A model generated the notes under the pieces. It was not told where the DNA came from and did no database searches. It worked only from the letters and a program-made list of their open reading frames with translations. Both the position numbers and the translations under genes were made by a program. Below are positions 52,701 to 62,091 of a stretch of 64,000 nucleotides of DNA, one piece after another (the first letter of the stretch is position 1; each line of letters starts with the position of its first letter). Origin of the DNA: Cellulomonas gilvus ATCC 13127 (GTDB lineage Bacteria > Actinomycetota > Actinomycetes > Actinomycetales > Cellulomonadaceae); contig NC_015671.1 in NCBI RefSeq assembly GCF_000218545.1, positions 124,001-188,000 of the forward strand, in the 5' to 3' direction.

Positions 52701-54528
52701 CGACGGCGCCGACGGCCAGGTGCGGTTCGCGCTGCGGAACACCACCGACGGCGCGGACCTGGTCTTCACGCCGCACTACCAGCGGCACGACGAGCGCTAC
52801 GGCCTCTACCTGTACGTCGAGTCCGTGGACGGGCCCGAGGCGCAGGCGCGGATCCTCGCGGCCAAGCAGGAGCTGCGCGACGACGAGATCGCCGTCGACG
52901 GGATCGACAACTTCGACGGCAACAACTTCGAGGCCGAGAAGGGGCTGCGCACAGGCGGCACCGGCACGTCGCAGGTGGGCGTCTGGAACGGCCGGCAGTA
53001 CCGCGACGCCACCGCGGGCGGCTGGTTCAGCTACGACCTGGCGTTCGACCCCGCAGCCCCCACGGGCTACCTCCGGGTGCGCTACTACGGCGGCGACGTG
53101 GGCCGGTCGTTCGACGTGTACGTCAACGACGTCAAGCTCAAGACGGTCGCGGTCTCGAACGCCCAGGGCGGCACGTCGTTCTACCTGGACGACACGCTCC
53201 TACCGGCCTCGGCGCTCGCGATCGACGGCAGCACCCGGTACAAGAAGGACGTCAACGGGAACGTCGTGCTCGACGCGGACGGGCACAAGATCCCCGTCGT
53301 CACGGTGCGCTTCCAGTCGACCGGCGGCCTCGTCGGCGGCGTGTTCGGCGCGTACGTGCTGCGCTCGACGGCGTACGACACCGACCCGGAGCTGTCCGCG
53401 CTGTCGTTCGACGTCGGCACGCTGGACCCGGCGTTCACCCCGGGCCGCTCGTCCTACGTGCTCACGGTCCCGCCGGCAACGACGAGCGTGCGCATGAGCG
53501 CGGCGCCGCACGTGCCCTCGGGCCTGGTGCACGTGGACGGCGTGCTGATCGACGACACGGTGGCGCGCACGGTGCCGCTCGCGGCGTCGGGGACCACGAC
53601 GGTCTCGATCATGGCGCGCGCGCAGGACCACACCACCGCGGCGCCGTACACGGTCCAGGTGGTGCGCCGCGCGCTCGGCACCGACGCGTCGCTCAGGTCT
53701 CTCACGGTGGACGGCACCGCGGTGCCGGGCTTCGACCCGGCCGTGCACGACTACGCGCTGACGACCGCCACGGGGACCGCGGTGGTCGCGGCGGTCGCGG
53801 CCGATCCCGCCGCGACCGTGGTCGTCGGTCCGCAGGGCACGGACGGTGCGTACGCCGTCGCGGTCACCGCGGAGGACGGCACGACCACCGCGACCTACCG
53901 CGTGGTGGTGACCAGGACGCCCGCGCCCGAGCGGTCCGCGTCCACGACGACGGCCACCGTGCCGCGTCAGGTCCGGTACGGCGCCGCGCACACCGTGAAG
54001 GTCCGGGTGGTCGCGCGGGACGGCAGCGCGGTCGCGGGCAAGGCGACCGTCACGGTGCGCAAGGCGGGCAAGACCGTCCAGGTGCGGACGGTCACGGTGA
54101 AGGCGGGCGTCGCCGCGGTCACGCTGAGCCGGCTGCCCGTGGGGCAGTACTCGGTGCAGGCCACGTTCGCGGGCAGCACGACGGTCCTGCCCTCGAGCGG
54201 GGTCGCGGTCACGCAGGTGGTCCGGACCCCGTCCAGCGTCACCGCACGCCTCGGGACCGCGACGATCAAGGCGCGGACGGGTCGGACCTCGGTGGCCGTC
54301 ACGGTCCGCACCGCGACCGGTGTGCCCGCCACGGGCAAGGCCACGGTGCAGCTGGTCCGCGCGGGCGTCGTGGTCCGGACGACCACGGTGACCCTGAGCG
54401 CCGGCAAGGCCGTGGTCCCGGTGCGGGACCTGACCAGGACCGGCACGTACACCGTCAAGGTCACCTATCGCGGGACGGCGAACGTCGCCGCGTCGGTGGC
54501 CAAGGCGCTCACCCTGCGGGTCACCTGA
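49795..54528 (+). CDS. Secreted GH127 beta-L-arabinofuranosidase with LamG, Ig-like and cadherin-like modules
   Basis: The 1577-residue enzyme has a signal peptide ending at AHA, a LamG domain (about 45-270), an Ig-like domain (about 280-360) and a GH127 catalytic domain (about 365-950). The zinc/thiolate site is clear: E703-x-C705 in SETCNEYN and C772-C773 in FWCCTGTG, the same layout as E338, C340, C417 and C418 of HypBA1. After it come a DUF6805-like module, two cadherin-like beta-sandwich repeats and two Ig-like repeats ending in TVKVTYRGTANVA. It should release beta-linked arabinofuranose outside the cell. The ATG at 49795 follows GGAGAGG. Confidence 0.9.
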   Translation: MPHETRRRRLRRLVAAGVIGPFLAVGSLVPAHAETTLSDPVLDLSFEGTVADASALAHPTALTGHNGSSTLSYQYTPGVAEGTQALQLQGSTYLDLGTSTALQPQDLTLSFWIKPNGAWSGEQVITWNKSTWNSDGWYVASESNTSPLAISIGPATSGNNQPYMVTVASTDRAAFMPPGEWTHLVVTYDHTSKGVAVYRNGIAVPTSVRYPFGGANGATGVLGSSPALPKTIGFNGPTYKGSYLLAALDEYRVYDDVASLEDVVGLYEQSGRTIDRQAVAQQDADALSVPEQVTLGVVLPTTGSQGSQVSWESSDPDVISTTGVVHRPGADEEDATVTLTATVRYLGGPAVTRTFTVTVPADLTEHALQDSGLEDLYLTDAYLTNAAAKEHEYLLSLSSEKFLYEWYRNVGLTPTTTSGYGGWERSDVTNFRGHAFGHYMSALSQSYSATADATTKAALLEQVEDAVAGLTLVQDTYAAAHPASAGYVSAFPESALDAVDGTGTTTDKVLVPWYNLHKVLAGLLDIHDYVGGATGAQALDIASQFGEYTYQRISRLTDRTRMLRTEYGGMNDALYRLYDLTDDPHVKTAAEAFDETALFTQLAAGQDVLNGKHANTTIPKLIGALKRYTVFTSDADRLASLTEAERAQLPTYLAAAEEFWQITVDHHTYATGSNSQSEHFHDPDSLHEFATQQGETGNAQTSETCNEYNMLKLSRELFKLTKDVKYAHYYENTFINTVLASQNPDTGMTTYFQPMAAGYDRIYSMPYTEFWCCTGTGMESFSKLGDSMYFTDRRSVYVTMFFSSRFDYAEQNLRLTQEADLPSDDTVTFRVAAIDGDQVADGTTLRLRVPQWIDGAATLTVNGEAVTPQVVRGFVVLEGVAAGDVITYRMPMKVQAHAAPDNPTWAAFSYGPVVLSTGLGTANLGASQTVGVGVRVARVDPAAQKSVTVAEGTPEQWLADVEDNLVRIADGADGQVRFALRNTTDGADLVFTPHYQRHDERYGLYLYVESVDGPEAQARILAAKQELRDDEIAVDGIDNFDGNNFEAEKGLRTGGTGTSQVGVWNGRQYRDATAGGWFSYDLAFDPAAPTGYLRVRYYGGDVGRSFDVYVNDVKLKTVAVSNAQGGTSFYLDDTLLPASALAIDGSTRYKKDVNGNVVLDADGHKIPVVTVRFQSTGGLVGGVFGAYVLRSTAYDTDPELSALSFDVGTLDPAFTPGRSSYVLTVPPATTSVRMSAAPHVPSGLVHVDGVLIDDTVARTVPLAASGTTTVSIMARAQDHTTAAPYTVQVVRRALGTDASLRSLTVDGTAVPGFDPAVHDYALTTATGTAVVAAVAADPAATVVVGPQGTDGAYAVAVTAEDGTTTATYRVVVTRTPAPERSASTTTATVPRQVRYGAAHTVKVRVVARDGSAVAGKATVTVRKAGKTVQVRTVTVKAGVAAVTLSRLPVGQYSVQATFAGSTTVLPSSGVAVTQVVRTPSSVTARLGTATIKARTGRTSVAVTVRTATGVPATGKATVQLVRAGVVVRTTTVTLSAGKAVVPVRDLTRTGTYTVKVTYRGTANVAASVAKALTLRVT

Positions 54529-54540
54529 CCTGACCCGCAC

Positions 54541-54577
54541 GGCCGGCCCGGTGGGACGACGAACCACCGGGCCGGCC
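54541..54577 (+). terminator. Strong terminator after the GH127 gene
   Basis: GGCCGGCCCGGTGG at 54541-54554 pairs perfectly with 54564-54577 around a 9-nt loop. It starts 12 bp after the stop, so the GH43 gene probably has its own promoter or is expressed by read-through. Confidence 0.75.
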
Positions 54578-54668
54578 CCCGGCCCCCGCCCGCACACCGG
54601 TGGGCGGGGACCGCCGGATGGTGACGTCACCACCCGGCCGGACGCACGACGAAGGAGACGGACGACCG

Positions 54669-57600
54669 ATGCGCACAGGACCAACCCGGCTGACCGGCAC
54701 CGCGGTGCTCGCGGCCCTCACGGTGGCGGGCCTGGCCGGCCCGGCCGCCGCGGACCCGCCACCCACCGACGCGCTCGCCGCGCACTACGACTTCGCGGAC
54801 CTGAGCTCGCCGACGGTGCACGACGTGAGCGGCCAGGGCCGCGACGCGACCGTCGTCGGGACCGTGGCCGCGGGTGAGCGCGGGCTGCTGCTGGGACCCG
54901 CCGCCTACGTCACGCTCCCGCCCCTGCTCGCGGAGGCGAGCAGCGCGAGCGTCTCGGTGGAGGTGCGCGCGGACGCCGCGGCGTTCCAGACCGCGAACTT
55001 CGTCTGGACGTTCGGCGGCCCGGGGGTCAGCGCGTCCGGCGGCGGCACCGGCTACTTCTTCGCCGCGGTGCACAGCAAGCAGGCGCGCACCGAGATCACG
55101 CCCACCAACTGGCAGGGCGAGCAGGAGGCGCGCGCGGCGGCGGGCACGTTCGCCGCGGACACGTGGACGAACCTCACCTCGGTGCTGGACGCGGATGCGG
55201 ACACCCTCACGCTCTACGTCGACGGCGTGCAGGCCGCGCAGGCCACGGGCGTGACGGTGACGCCGTCGCAGTTCGGCAGCCAGGCGGTCAACTACCTGGG
55301 CAGGTCCGCCTACTCCGCGGACGCCAACTTCACGGGTGAGGTGGCCGACCTGCGCGTCTACACCGACGCGCTGACCCCCGCCGAGGTGGACGCGATCGCC
55401 GACGAGCAGGCCACCGATGCGCTCGCCGCGCTGCGCACGCGCGTCGAGTCGGCGCTCGCGGTCACCGACGGCGAGGGCCGGGCGCTGCGCAGCGTGAGGC
55501 TCCCCGCGGGCGTCACCTGGACGTCCTCCGACCCCGCGGTGATCGGCACCACGGGGACGGTCGTCCGGCCCGCCGCGGGCCTGCCCGACGCGCGCGTCAC
55601 GCTGCAGGTGAGCTACGCGACGCGCGGCCTGACCGGCTCCGCGACGTACGTCGTCACGGTCCCCGCGCAGCGCGAGGACCGCCTGGTGGCGCACTACCCG
55701 CTCGACGAGACCGCCGGCACGGCCGTGGCCGACGCGAGCGGCAACGGCGCGGGTGCGACCGTCGTCGGGAACGCCGTCTGGAACGGCGGGTACGGGCTGC
55801 GGCTGGACGGCAGCACGTACGTGGACCTGCCGGACAACCTGCTGGCGGGCGCGCGCAGCGCCACGTTCTCGATCGAGACGAGCGCGGACCCGGTCTCGCT
55901 CGCGCGCAACAACTTCCTGTGGACGCTCGGCGGCACGGGCACCGAGGGCTACTGGTTCGCGTCCACCGGCAACGGTCACGCGCGCACCGAGATCACCGCG
56001 ACCACGTACACGGCCGAGCAGACCGCGCAGGACCCGGCCCCGTTCCCCGCGGACACGTGGACCAACGTCACCGCGACGATCGACGGGTCGACGAGCCCCG
56101 CGACCATCGCGCTGTACGTGGACGGCGAGCAGGTCGCCACCACCACGAACGCCGCGGTGGTCACGCCCGCCGAGCTGGCGACGCAGACGCTCAACGCGAT
56201 CGGACGCTCCGCCTACAGCGCCGACTCGCGCTACGTGGGCACGGTCGCGCAGGCGCGCGTGTACGCCACCGCGCTGAGCGCCGAGCAGGTCCGGGACGTG
56301 GTCCTCGAGGACGCCGCGACGGTCGCGGGCGCGTTCGCGCTGGACGTGGCGGCCGTCGACGGCACCCGGGTCACCGACGCGCTGCCGGGTGCGCCCGGCG
56401 TCACGTGGACCGCCGACGTCGCGGGCGTGGTCGCGCCCGACGGCACGATCACGCGGCCGCAGGCCGACCAGGACGCGCTGGTGCGCGTCGTGGCGACCGC
56501 GACCTACACCGACCGCACGGGCACCATGCGCACGCTGCCGCCCGTGACGTTCGACGTCCCGACGACGCCGCCCAACGACGGCCCCGCGCTCGTCGACGCC
56601 GACGGCGGGCACTTCTACGCCGACCCGAACGTCACGGTGTTCGGCGACACGTACTACGTGTACGCGACCACGGACGGCACACCCGGCTGGGGTGGCAACA
56701 CGTTCTACGCGTGGAGCTCGAAGGACCTGGTCACGTGGACCCGGGCCGAGGAGCCCTTCCTCACGCTCGACGGCGCGAACGGCAACGTGCCGTGGGCGAC
56801 CGGCAACGCGTGGGCACCCACGATCATCGAGCGGGACGGGCGCTACTGGTTCTACTTCTCCGGCCACAACCCCGCGGACAACGCGAAGAACATCGGCGTC
56901 GCGGTCGCGGACAGCCCGCAGGGCCCGTTCACGGCGCTGCCCGACTCGATGCTCAAGGGCTCCACGGGCAACGGCCAGGAGATCGACCCGGCCGCGTTCC
57001 GTGACCCGCAGACGGGCACGCACTACCTGCTGTGGGGCAACGGCACGCCGTACTACGCCGAGCTCGACGACTCCATGACGTCGCTGCGCACCGCACCGAA
57101 GGTGATCAGCGGGCTGACGAACTTCCGCGAGGGGCTGTTCCTCAACTACCGCCAGGGCACGTACCACCTGACGTACTCGATCGACGACACCGGCAGCGAG
57201 AACTACCGGGTCGGCTACGCGACCGCGACGTCGATGAACGGCCCGTGGACCTACCGTGGCGAGATCCTGACCAAGGCCCCGTCGATCGACGTCTACGCCA
57301 CGGGCCACTCGTCGATCCTCAACGTGCCCGGCACGGACGACTGGTACATCGTCTACCACCGGTTCGCGCAGAGCGTCCCCGCGGCGCAGCGCACGGGCTA
57401 CTACCGCGAGACGAAGATCGACCGCCTCACGGTCGGCGCCGACGGGCTGTTCCAGACCGTCGTCCCGACGCTGCGGGACGTCGCGCCCGAGACGGTCATG
57501 ACGCCCACGCTCACCGGGACCGCGCGCGTCGGTCAGCCGCTGACTGCGGCCGCCACGGGCGTCGCCGACGAGTGGACCGCGACCGGCTACCGCTGGTTCG

Positions 57601-58361
57601 TCGACGGCACGGCCGTGGCCGGCCAGACCGGCGCGACGTTCGTGCCGCGTGCGGCCGACGCGGGGCTGACGGTCACCGCCGAGGTCACCGCGACCGACGC
57701 GGCCGGGCACGTCGCGGTGCGCACCACCGCACCGAGCGCCGCGGTGCTCGCTCCGCTGCCCGTGGCCACGACGACCACCGCGACCGTCGCGCGCTCGGTG
57801 CGCTACGGCGCGCCGCACACCGTCAAGGTCGCGGTCACCGCGCGGGACGGCGCGACCGTCGGGGGCACGGCCACCGTCACGGTGAGGCGGTCCGGCACCG
57901 TGGTGCTGGTGCGCACGGTGACCCTCACGCGCGGTGCCGCGAGCGTGCCGCTCGGCCGCCTGGGCGTCGGCGTGTACTCCGTGCAGGTGCGCTACGGCGG
58001 GTCCGTGACGCTGCTCGCGTCCACGGGCATCGCGACGACGACGGTGGTCGCGACCCCCTCCTCGGTCACCACGACGCTCAGCCGCAGCACCATCGGGCAG
58101 CGCACCGGGGTGCTCACCGCGAACGTCGTCGCGCGGACCGCGACGGGCGTGCCCGCAACGGGCAAGGCGACCGTGCAGGTGGTGCGAGCGGGCAAGGTGG
58201 TCCGCTCCACCACCGTGACGCTCAGCGGCGGCAAGGCCGCGGTGCGGATCGGGAAGCTGACCGCGACCGGCACGTACACGGTCAAGGTCACCTACCGCGG
58301 CACCACGAACATCGCGCGGTCCGTGGCCAAGGCGGTCACGTTCCGGGTGGTCGCACGCTGA
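54669..58361 (+). CDS. Secreted GH43 arabinan-directed glycosidase with two LamG domains
   Basis: The 1230-residue protein has a signal peptide ending at AAA, LamG domains at about 40-235 and 340-540, each followed by an Ig-like segment, and a GH43 five-blade propeller at about 640-935. The catalytic residues are D652 (HFYADPNV), D773 (QEIDPAAF) and E821 (NFREGLFL). An Ig-like domain and two repeats related to those of GH127 close the chain. GH43 enzymes cut alpha-arabinofuranoside or beta-xyloside bonds; with GH127 next door arabinan or arabinogalactan is a likely target. The ATG at 54669 follows AAGGAG. Confidence 0.88.
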   Translation: MRTGPTRLTGTAVLAALTVAGLAGPAAADPPPTDALAAHYDFADLSSPTVHDVSGQGRDATVVGTVAAGERGLLLGPAAYVTLPPLLAEASSASVSVEVRADAAAFQTANFVWTFGGPGVSASGGGTGYFFAAVHSKQARTEITPTNWQGEQEARAAAGTFAADTWTNLTSVLDADADTLTLYVDGVQAAQATGVTVTPSQFGSQAVNYLGRSAYSADANFTGEVADLRVYTDALTPAEVDAIADEQATDALAALRTRVESALAVTDGEGRALRSVRLPAGVTWTSSDPAVIGTTGTVVRPAAGLPDARVTLQVSYATRGLTGSATYVVTVPAQREDRLVAHYPLDETAGTAVADASGNGAGATVVGNAVWNGGYGLRLDGSTYVDLPDNLLAGARSATFSIETSADPVSLARNNFLWTLGGTGTEGYWFASTGNGHARTEITATTYTAEQTAQDPAPFPADTWTNVTATIDGSTSPATIALYVDGEQVATTTNAAVVTPAELATQTLNAIGRSAYSADSRYVGTVAQARVYATALSAEQVRDVVLEDAATVAGAFALDVAAVDGTRVTDALPGAPGVTWTADVAGVVAPDGTITRPQADQDALVRVVATATYTDRTGTMRTLPPVTFDVPTTPPNDGPALVDADGGHFYADPNVTVFGDTYYVYATTDGTPGWGGNTFYAWSSKDLVTWTRAEEPFLTLDGANGNVPWATGNAWAPTIIERDGRYWFYFSGHNPADNAKNIGVAVADSPQGPFTALPDSMLKGSTGNGQEIDPAAFRDPQTGTHYLLWGNGTPYYAELDDSMTSLRTAPKVISGLTNFREGLFLNYRQGTYHLTYSIDDTGSENYRVGYATATSMNGPWTYRGEILTKAPSIDVYATGHSSILNVPGTDDWYIVYHRFAQSVPAAQRTGYYRETKIDRLTVGADGLFQTVVPTLRDVAPETVMTPTLTGTARVGQPLTAAATGVADEWTATGYRWFVDGTAVAGQTGATFVPRAADAGLTVTAEVTATDAAGHVAVRTTAPSAAVLAPLPVATTTTATVARSVRYGAPHTVKVAVTARDGATVGGTATVTVRRSGTVVLVRTVTLTRGAASVPLGRLGVGVYSVQVRYGGSVTLLASTGIATTTVVATPSSVTTTLSRSTIGQRTGVLTANVVARTATGVPATGKATVQVVRAGKVVRSTTVTLSGGKAAVRIGKLTATGTYTVKVTYRGTTNIARSVAKAVTFRVVAR

Positions 58362-58366
58362 ACCGA

Positions 58367-58400
58367 CCGCGGGGCCCGGCGGAGTCGTCGGGCCCCGCGG
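58367..58400 (+). terminator. Terminator after the GH43 gene
   Basis: CCGCGGGGCCCG at 58367-58378 pairs perfectly with 58389-58400 around a 10-nt loop, 5 bp after the stop. Confidence 0.75.
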
Positions 58401-58432
58401 CGTGGGTCGCGGCCGCCACCTAGACTGCCGCG

Positions 58433-59725
58433 GTGCGGTCCCTCGTCGTCGACACGACGCCCCTGCGGATCAGCCCCGACTTCCGTCGCCTCTGGTGGGG
58501 CCTGTCGATCGCCAACCTGGGGACGCAGCTCACCGTGGTGGCCGTCGGGCTCCAGGTCTACGGCATCACCGGGTCGACGCTGTCGGTCGGGGTGCTCGGC
58601 ATGTGCGCGTTCGTGCCGCTCGTGGTGTTCGGGCTGTACGGCGGTGCGGTCGTCGACCACTACGACCGACGCACGGTCGCACTCGTCGCGAGCGTCGTCT
58701 CGTGGGTCGCCATCCTGGTGCTCGCGGTGCAGGGGTGGGCCGGCAACGAGCACGTCGGGCTGCTGTACGCGCTGACGGCGGTCCAGTCGGGTGCGAACGC
58801 GGTGAACTCGCCCGCACGCTCCGCGATCATCCCGCGCCTGCTCGCCCCGAAGCTCATGCCGGCCGCCAACGCGCTGCAGGCGATCGGCTTCCAGACCGCC
58901 CTCACGGTCGGCCCGCTGGCCGGCGCCGGGCTCGCCTCGATCGACTACGGCCTGGCGTACACCGTGGACGCGGTGCTGTTCACGTTCGCGCTGGGTGCGG
59001 TGCTCCGCCTGCCGCCCGTCCTGCCCGAGCCCTCGGACTCGCGCCGGGCGCGCGTGGGCCTGGCCTCCGTGGTCGACGGCCTGCGCTACCTGGCGACGCA
59101 GCCGGACGTGCGCATGACCTTCGCTGTGGACCTGTGCGCCATGATCCTGGCGATGCCGCGCGTCGTGTTCCCCGCGGTCGGCATCTGGTACCTCGGTGGT
59201 GGCGAGACCACCACCGGCATCCTCACCGCGGCGCTCGCGGTCGGCGCCGTCTCGTCGGGACTGCTGTCCGGCGGGCTCGCGCGCGTGCGCTGGCAGGGCC
59301 GGACCATCACGTGGGCGATCACCGGGTGGGCGGCGTCCGTGGTCGCGTTCGGCCTGGTGCTGGTCGCGGTCGGCCGGGACCGGCCCGAGCACGCGCTGTG
59401 GGGTGCGATCGCGGTCGCGTGCCTCACGCTCGTCGCGGCGGGCGCGTCCGACGAGGTCAGCGCCATCTTCCGGCAGACCATCCTGCAGACCGCGACGCCC
59501 GACGACATGCGCGGCCGGCTGCAGGGCGTGTTCATCGTGGTGGTCGCGGGCGGACCGCGCCTGGGCGACATGTTCATCGGCTCGGTCTCGGGCGCGGTGG
59601 GCGAGGGGTGGGCCGTGGTGATCGGCGGCGTGCTGTGCGCCGCGGCGCTGTGGACCCTGGTCCGCACGCAACGCTCGTTCTGGCGCTACGACGCGCACCG
59701 CTTGACCCCAGGAGCACGCACATGA
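58433..59725 (+). CDS. MFS transporter (MFS_3 / EntS-like)
   Basis: The 430-residue protein has about 12 membrane helices and starts RISPDFRRLWWGLSIANLGTQLTVVAVGLQVYGITGSTLSVGVLGM, typical of the MFS_3 group with EntS-like exporters. The loop motif GGAVVDHYDRRTVAL matches the MFS motif A. The substrate is unknown; siderophores, macrolides and other small molecules are known in the group. The GTG at 58433 stands 6 nt after TAGACT, so the mRNA is probably leaderless. It overlaps the next gene as ATGA. Confidence 0.87.
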   Translation: MRSLVVDTTPLRISPDFRRLWWGLSIANLGTQLTVVAVGLQVYGITGSTLSVGVLGMCAFVPLVVFGLYGGAVVDHYDRRTVALVASVVSWVAILVLAVQGWAGNEHVGLLYALTAVQSGANAVNSPARSAIIPRLLAPKLMPAANALQAIGFQTALTVGPLAGAGLASIDYGLAYTVDAVLFTFALGAVLRLPPVLPEPSDSRRARVGLASVVDGLRYLATQPDVRMTFAVDLCAMILAMPRVVFPAVGIWYLGGGETTTGILTAALAVGAVSSGLLSGGLARVRWQGRTITWAITGWAASVVAFGLVLVAVGRDRPEHALWGAIAVACLTLVAAGASDEVSAIFRQTILQTATPDDMRGRLQGVFIVVVAGGPRLGDMFIGSVSGAVGEGWAVVIGGVLCAAALWTLVRTQRSFWRYDAHRLTPGART

Positions 59726-60036
59726 CCCTGCTCGGCCGCCCGGAGCTCACGCAGGTCCCCGAGGGAGCGGTCGCGGACGTCACCCCCGACGTCTTCGTGA
59801 CGTTCCTGGCGGGAGACCCCGCGCTCGACACCCTGAGCGCGGAGTCGACGTACCTGTTCCGCGAGGCGCGCGACGTCCCCGCGGTGGTCGCGTGGGCGCA
59901 GGCCCACGTGCCGGAGCACCTGCTGCTCGCGGAGGTCGCGGTCCGGCCGGCCGGGACGTCCCGGCGTGCCCGGATCTGGTGCTCGATGCCGGACACGCCG
60001 TGGGCGCGTGAGGTCGGCGCGGACTACACGTACTGA
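59722..60036 (+). CDS. Hypothetical 104-residue protein coupled to MFS gene
   Basis: I do not recognise the family. The protein starts MTLLGRPELTQVPEGAVADVTPDVFVTFLAGDP and has YLFREARDVPAVVAWAQAHVPEHLLLAEVAVRPAG in the middle; it looks cytoplasmic, with mixed alpha/beta character and no metal motif. The start overlaps the MFS stop as ATGA and has AGGAG upstream, so it is a true gene in a two-gene operon. Confidence 0.7.
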   Translation: MTLLGRPELTQVPEGAVADVTPDVFVTFLAGDPALDTLSAESTYLFREARDVPAVVAWAQAHVPEHLLLAEVAVRPAGTSRRARIWCSMPDTPWAREVGADYTY

Positions 60037-60046
60037 CCGCGGGACC

Positions 60047-60733
60047 CTACTGACCGCCGACGCGGACCAGCCCCGACTCGTACGCGGTCACGACGAGCTG
60101 CGTGCGGGTGGTGCAGCCGAGCTTGCGCAGCAGCGCGTGCACGTGCGCCTTGACGGTCGCCTCGCCCACGCCCAGCTCGGCCGCGACGTCGGTGTTCGAG
60201 CCGCCCCGCGCGACCGCGACGAGCACCTCCCGCTCACGTTGGGTGAGCGTGCCGATCGCCTCCGCGGCACGCCCCGCCGCGGCCGCACGCGGTGCGGTGC
60301 CCGCGCGCCACTGGCCCACCACCACGCCCGTGACCTTGGGGTCCAGCACCGACTCGCCGCGGTGCACGCGGTGCACGGTGTCGACGAGCGTCGCGGGCTC
60401 GGCGTCCTTCAGCAGGAACGCGTGCGCACCCGCGTGCAGCGCACCGGTGACGTACTCCTCGTCGTCGAACGTGGTGAGCACGACGATGCGCACGGCCGCC
60501 AGGTCCGGGTCCGCGCGGATCCGGCGCGCGGCCTCGACCCCGTCGGTCCCGGGCATCCGGACGTCCAGCAGCACCACGTCGGGCCGGACCTCGCGCACGA
60601 CGTCGACCGCCGCCTGCCCGTCGCCCGCCTCACCGACCACCTCCACGTCGGGCTCGTGGTCGAGGATCATGCGCAGCCCCAGGCGGATCGTCGGCTGGTC
60701 GTCGACCACCACCACGCGCACCGCACCCGTCAT
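60047..60733 (-). CDS. NarL/LuxR-type response regulator
   Basis: The 228-residue protein has a receiver domain with D11-D12, phospho-acceptor D57 in VVLLDVRMPG and K in FLLKDAEP, and a LuxR-type HTH, LTQREREVLVAVARGGSNTDVAAELGVGEATVKAHVHALLRKLG. It is encoded directly after, and overlapping (ATGA), the kinase gene. Target genes may lie near the palindromes at 62092 and 62128. Confidence 0.93.
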   Translation of the reverse strand: MTGAVRVVVVDDQPTIRLGLRMILDHEPDVEVVGEAGDGQAAVDVVREVRPDVVLLDVRMPGTDGVEAARRIRADPDLAAVRIVVLTTFDDEEYVTGALHAGAHAFLLKDAEPATLVDTVHRVHRGESVLDPKVTGVVVGQWRAGTAPRAAAAGRAAEAIGTLTQREREVLVAVARGGSNTDVAAELGVGEATVKAHVHALLRKLGCTTRTQLVVTAYESGLVRVGGQ

Positions 60734-62037
60734 CGCATCGCCCCGTCCCGTCCGTTCGTCGGCACCATCAGCAGCACGCGCCAGCCGCCGTCCGGTGCGG
60801 GGCCGACCGCGAGGGTCCCGCCCGCCGCGGCCGCGCGCTCGCGCATGTGCACCAGGCCGTTGCCGCCGCGCGAGGCCTCCGCGCGGGGCGGGCCGGGGTC
60901 CCGGACGTCCAGCACCAACGTCCCTCCGGCGACCGACAGCGTGAGCACCGCCTCGGTCGCGGCCGAGTGCACCAGCACGTTGGTGAGCGCCTCCTGGGCC
61001 ACGCGCACCACCGCGAGTCCGACCGCCGGCGGGCACGCGGGCAGGGGCGCGGGGAGCTCGGCCGTCACGACGACGCCTGCCGCGCGCACGCGCTCGACCA
61101 CCGCGGGCAGGGACTCGAGCCCCGCGGTGGGGGCGAGCGGCGCGGACTCGTCGTCCGCAGCACGCAGCACGCGCACCACCGACCGCATCGCGTCGAGCGC
61201 CTCGCGGCCCGCCGGTGCGATCCACCGCACGGCCTCGCGCGGCGCCTGCGGGTCGCGGTCCGCGACCCGGTCCGCGGCCTGCGCGCGCACGACGATCGCC
61301 GAGACGTGGTGCGCGACCACGTCGTGCAGCTCCCGCGCGATCCGTGTGCGCTCGTCACGCACCGCCGCCCGCGCGCGGACCTCCTGCAGCGCCAGCAGCT
61401 CGGCGTTGCGCTGCTCGAGCGACGCGCTCGTCAGCGCGAGCCGCCGCATGATGCTCCCGATCACGGCCGCGGCGACGACGAGCGCGGTCAGCTGGACGGC
61501 GCTCGACCGGTCGATCGCGGGGAACCACTCGCCGCCCGTGACCCCGCGCGTCGCACCCGCGAGCCCGGCCGAGAGCACCAGCTCGGCGCCCACCGACGCG
61601 ACGACCGCGGGCACCACGCGCAGCCCGCCGCTGCGCGTCACGCCGAACGCCGCGACCAGCAGCGGCAGGATGTGCGACGGCGACGACATGCCCCAGCCGT
61701 CGGTCACGACGAACGAGTACGTCACGGGGTAGCCGACCGCGACCACCCAGAACGACGCGCGCGGCGCGGCCCGCCACGTGGCCAGCGTGATCGTGAGCCA
61801 CAGGCCCGCCCACCAGTAGCCCTCGATGCTCAACGGCATCCAGTTGGCCGAACGCATCGCGACCAGCAGCCCGAGCGACCACAGCGTGCCCACGGCGAGC
61901 CCGATGGGTACGTCCGTGCGGGCCGCCGTCCGCCACGCCCCGCGCGGGCCTGTGCCTGCCTTCGGTGTGAGCACCGCCTCGCGGGCCCGGCGGTCCGCCA
62001 CGGGCGGCGGCGGGACCGGCGGGAGGGTGGCGGGCAC
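60730..62037 (-). CDS. NarL-partner sensor histidine kinase (HisKA_3)
   Basis: The kinase has five or six membrane helices in the first 190 residues (such as IGLAVGTLWSLGLLVAMRS and ASFWVVAVGYPVTYSFVV), then a dimerisation/phospho domain with ERTRIARELHDVVAHHVSAIVVRAQA and an ATPase domain with VRVAQEALTNVLVHS and GGNGLVHMRERAAAAGG. This is the DesK/LiaS-like class that senses membrane state or antibiotics. The start is uncertain. A GTG at 62037 is preceded by TACGGT; a GTG at 62091 would abut the palindrome at 62092. Confidence 0.87.
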   Translation of the reverse strand: MPATLPPVPPPPVADRRAREAVLTPKAGTGPRGAWRTAARTDVPIGLAVGTLWSLGLLVAMRSANWMPLSIEGYWWAGLWLTITLATWRAAPRASFWVVAVGYPVTYSFVVTDGWGMSSPSHILPLLVAAFGVTRSGGLRVVPAVVASVGAELVLSAGLAGATRGVTGGEWFPAIDRSSAVQLTALVVAAAVIGSIMRRLALTSASLEQRNAELLALQEVRARAAVRDERTRIARELHDVVAHHVSAIVVRAQAADRVADRDPQAPREAVRWIAPAGREALDAMRSVVRVLRAADDESAPLAPTAGLESLPAVVERVRAAGVVVTAELPAPLPACPPAVGLAVVRVAQEALTNVLVHSAATEAVLTLSVAGGTLVLDVRDPGPPRAEASRGGNGLVHMRERAAAAGGTLAVGPAPDGGWRVLLMVPTNGRDGAMR

Positions 62038-62091
62038 GGCACCGACCGTACGCGCGCGCGGGCGCCCCGCCGAGCGTCGTCGGCCGGACAC

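Noticed and set aside
51906-54533. Long plus-strand frames inside the GH127 gene
   Set aside because: They are out-of-frame shadows with Arg/Gly/Ala-rich composition; the enzyme motifs are all in the main frame.
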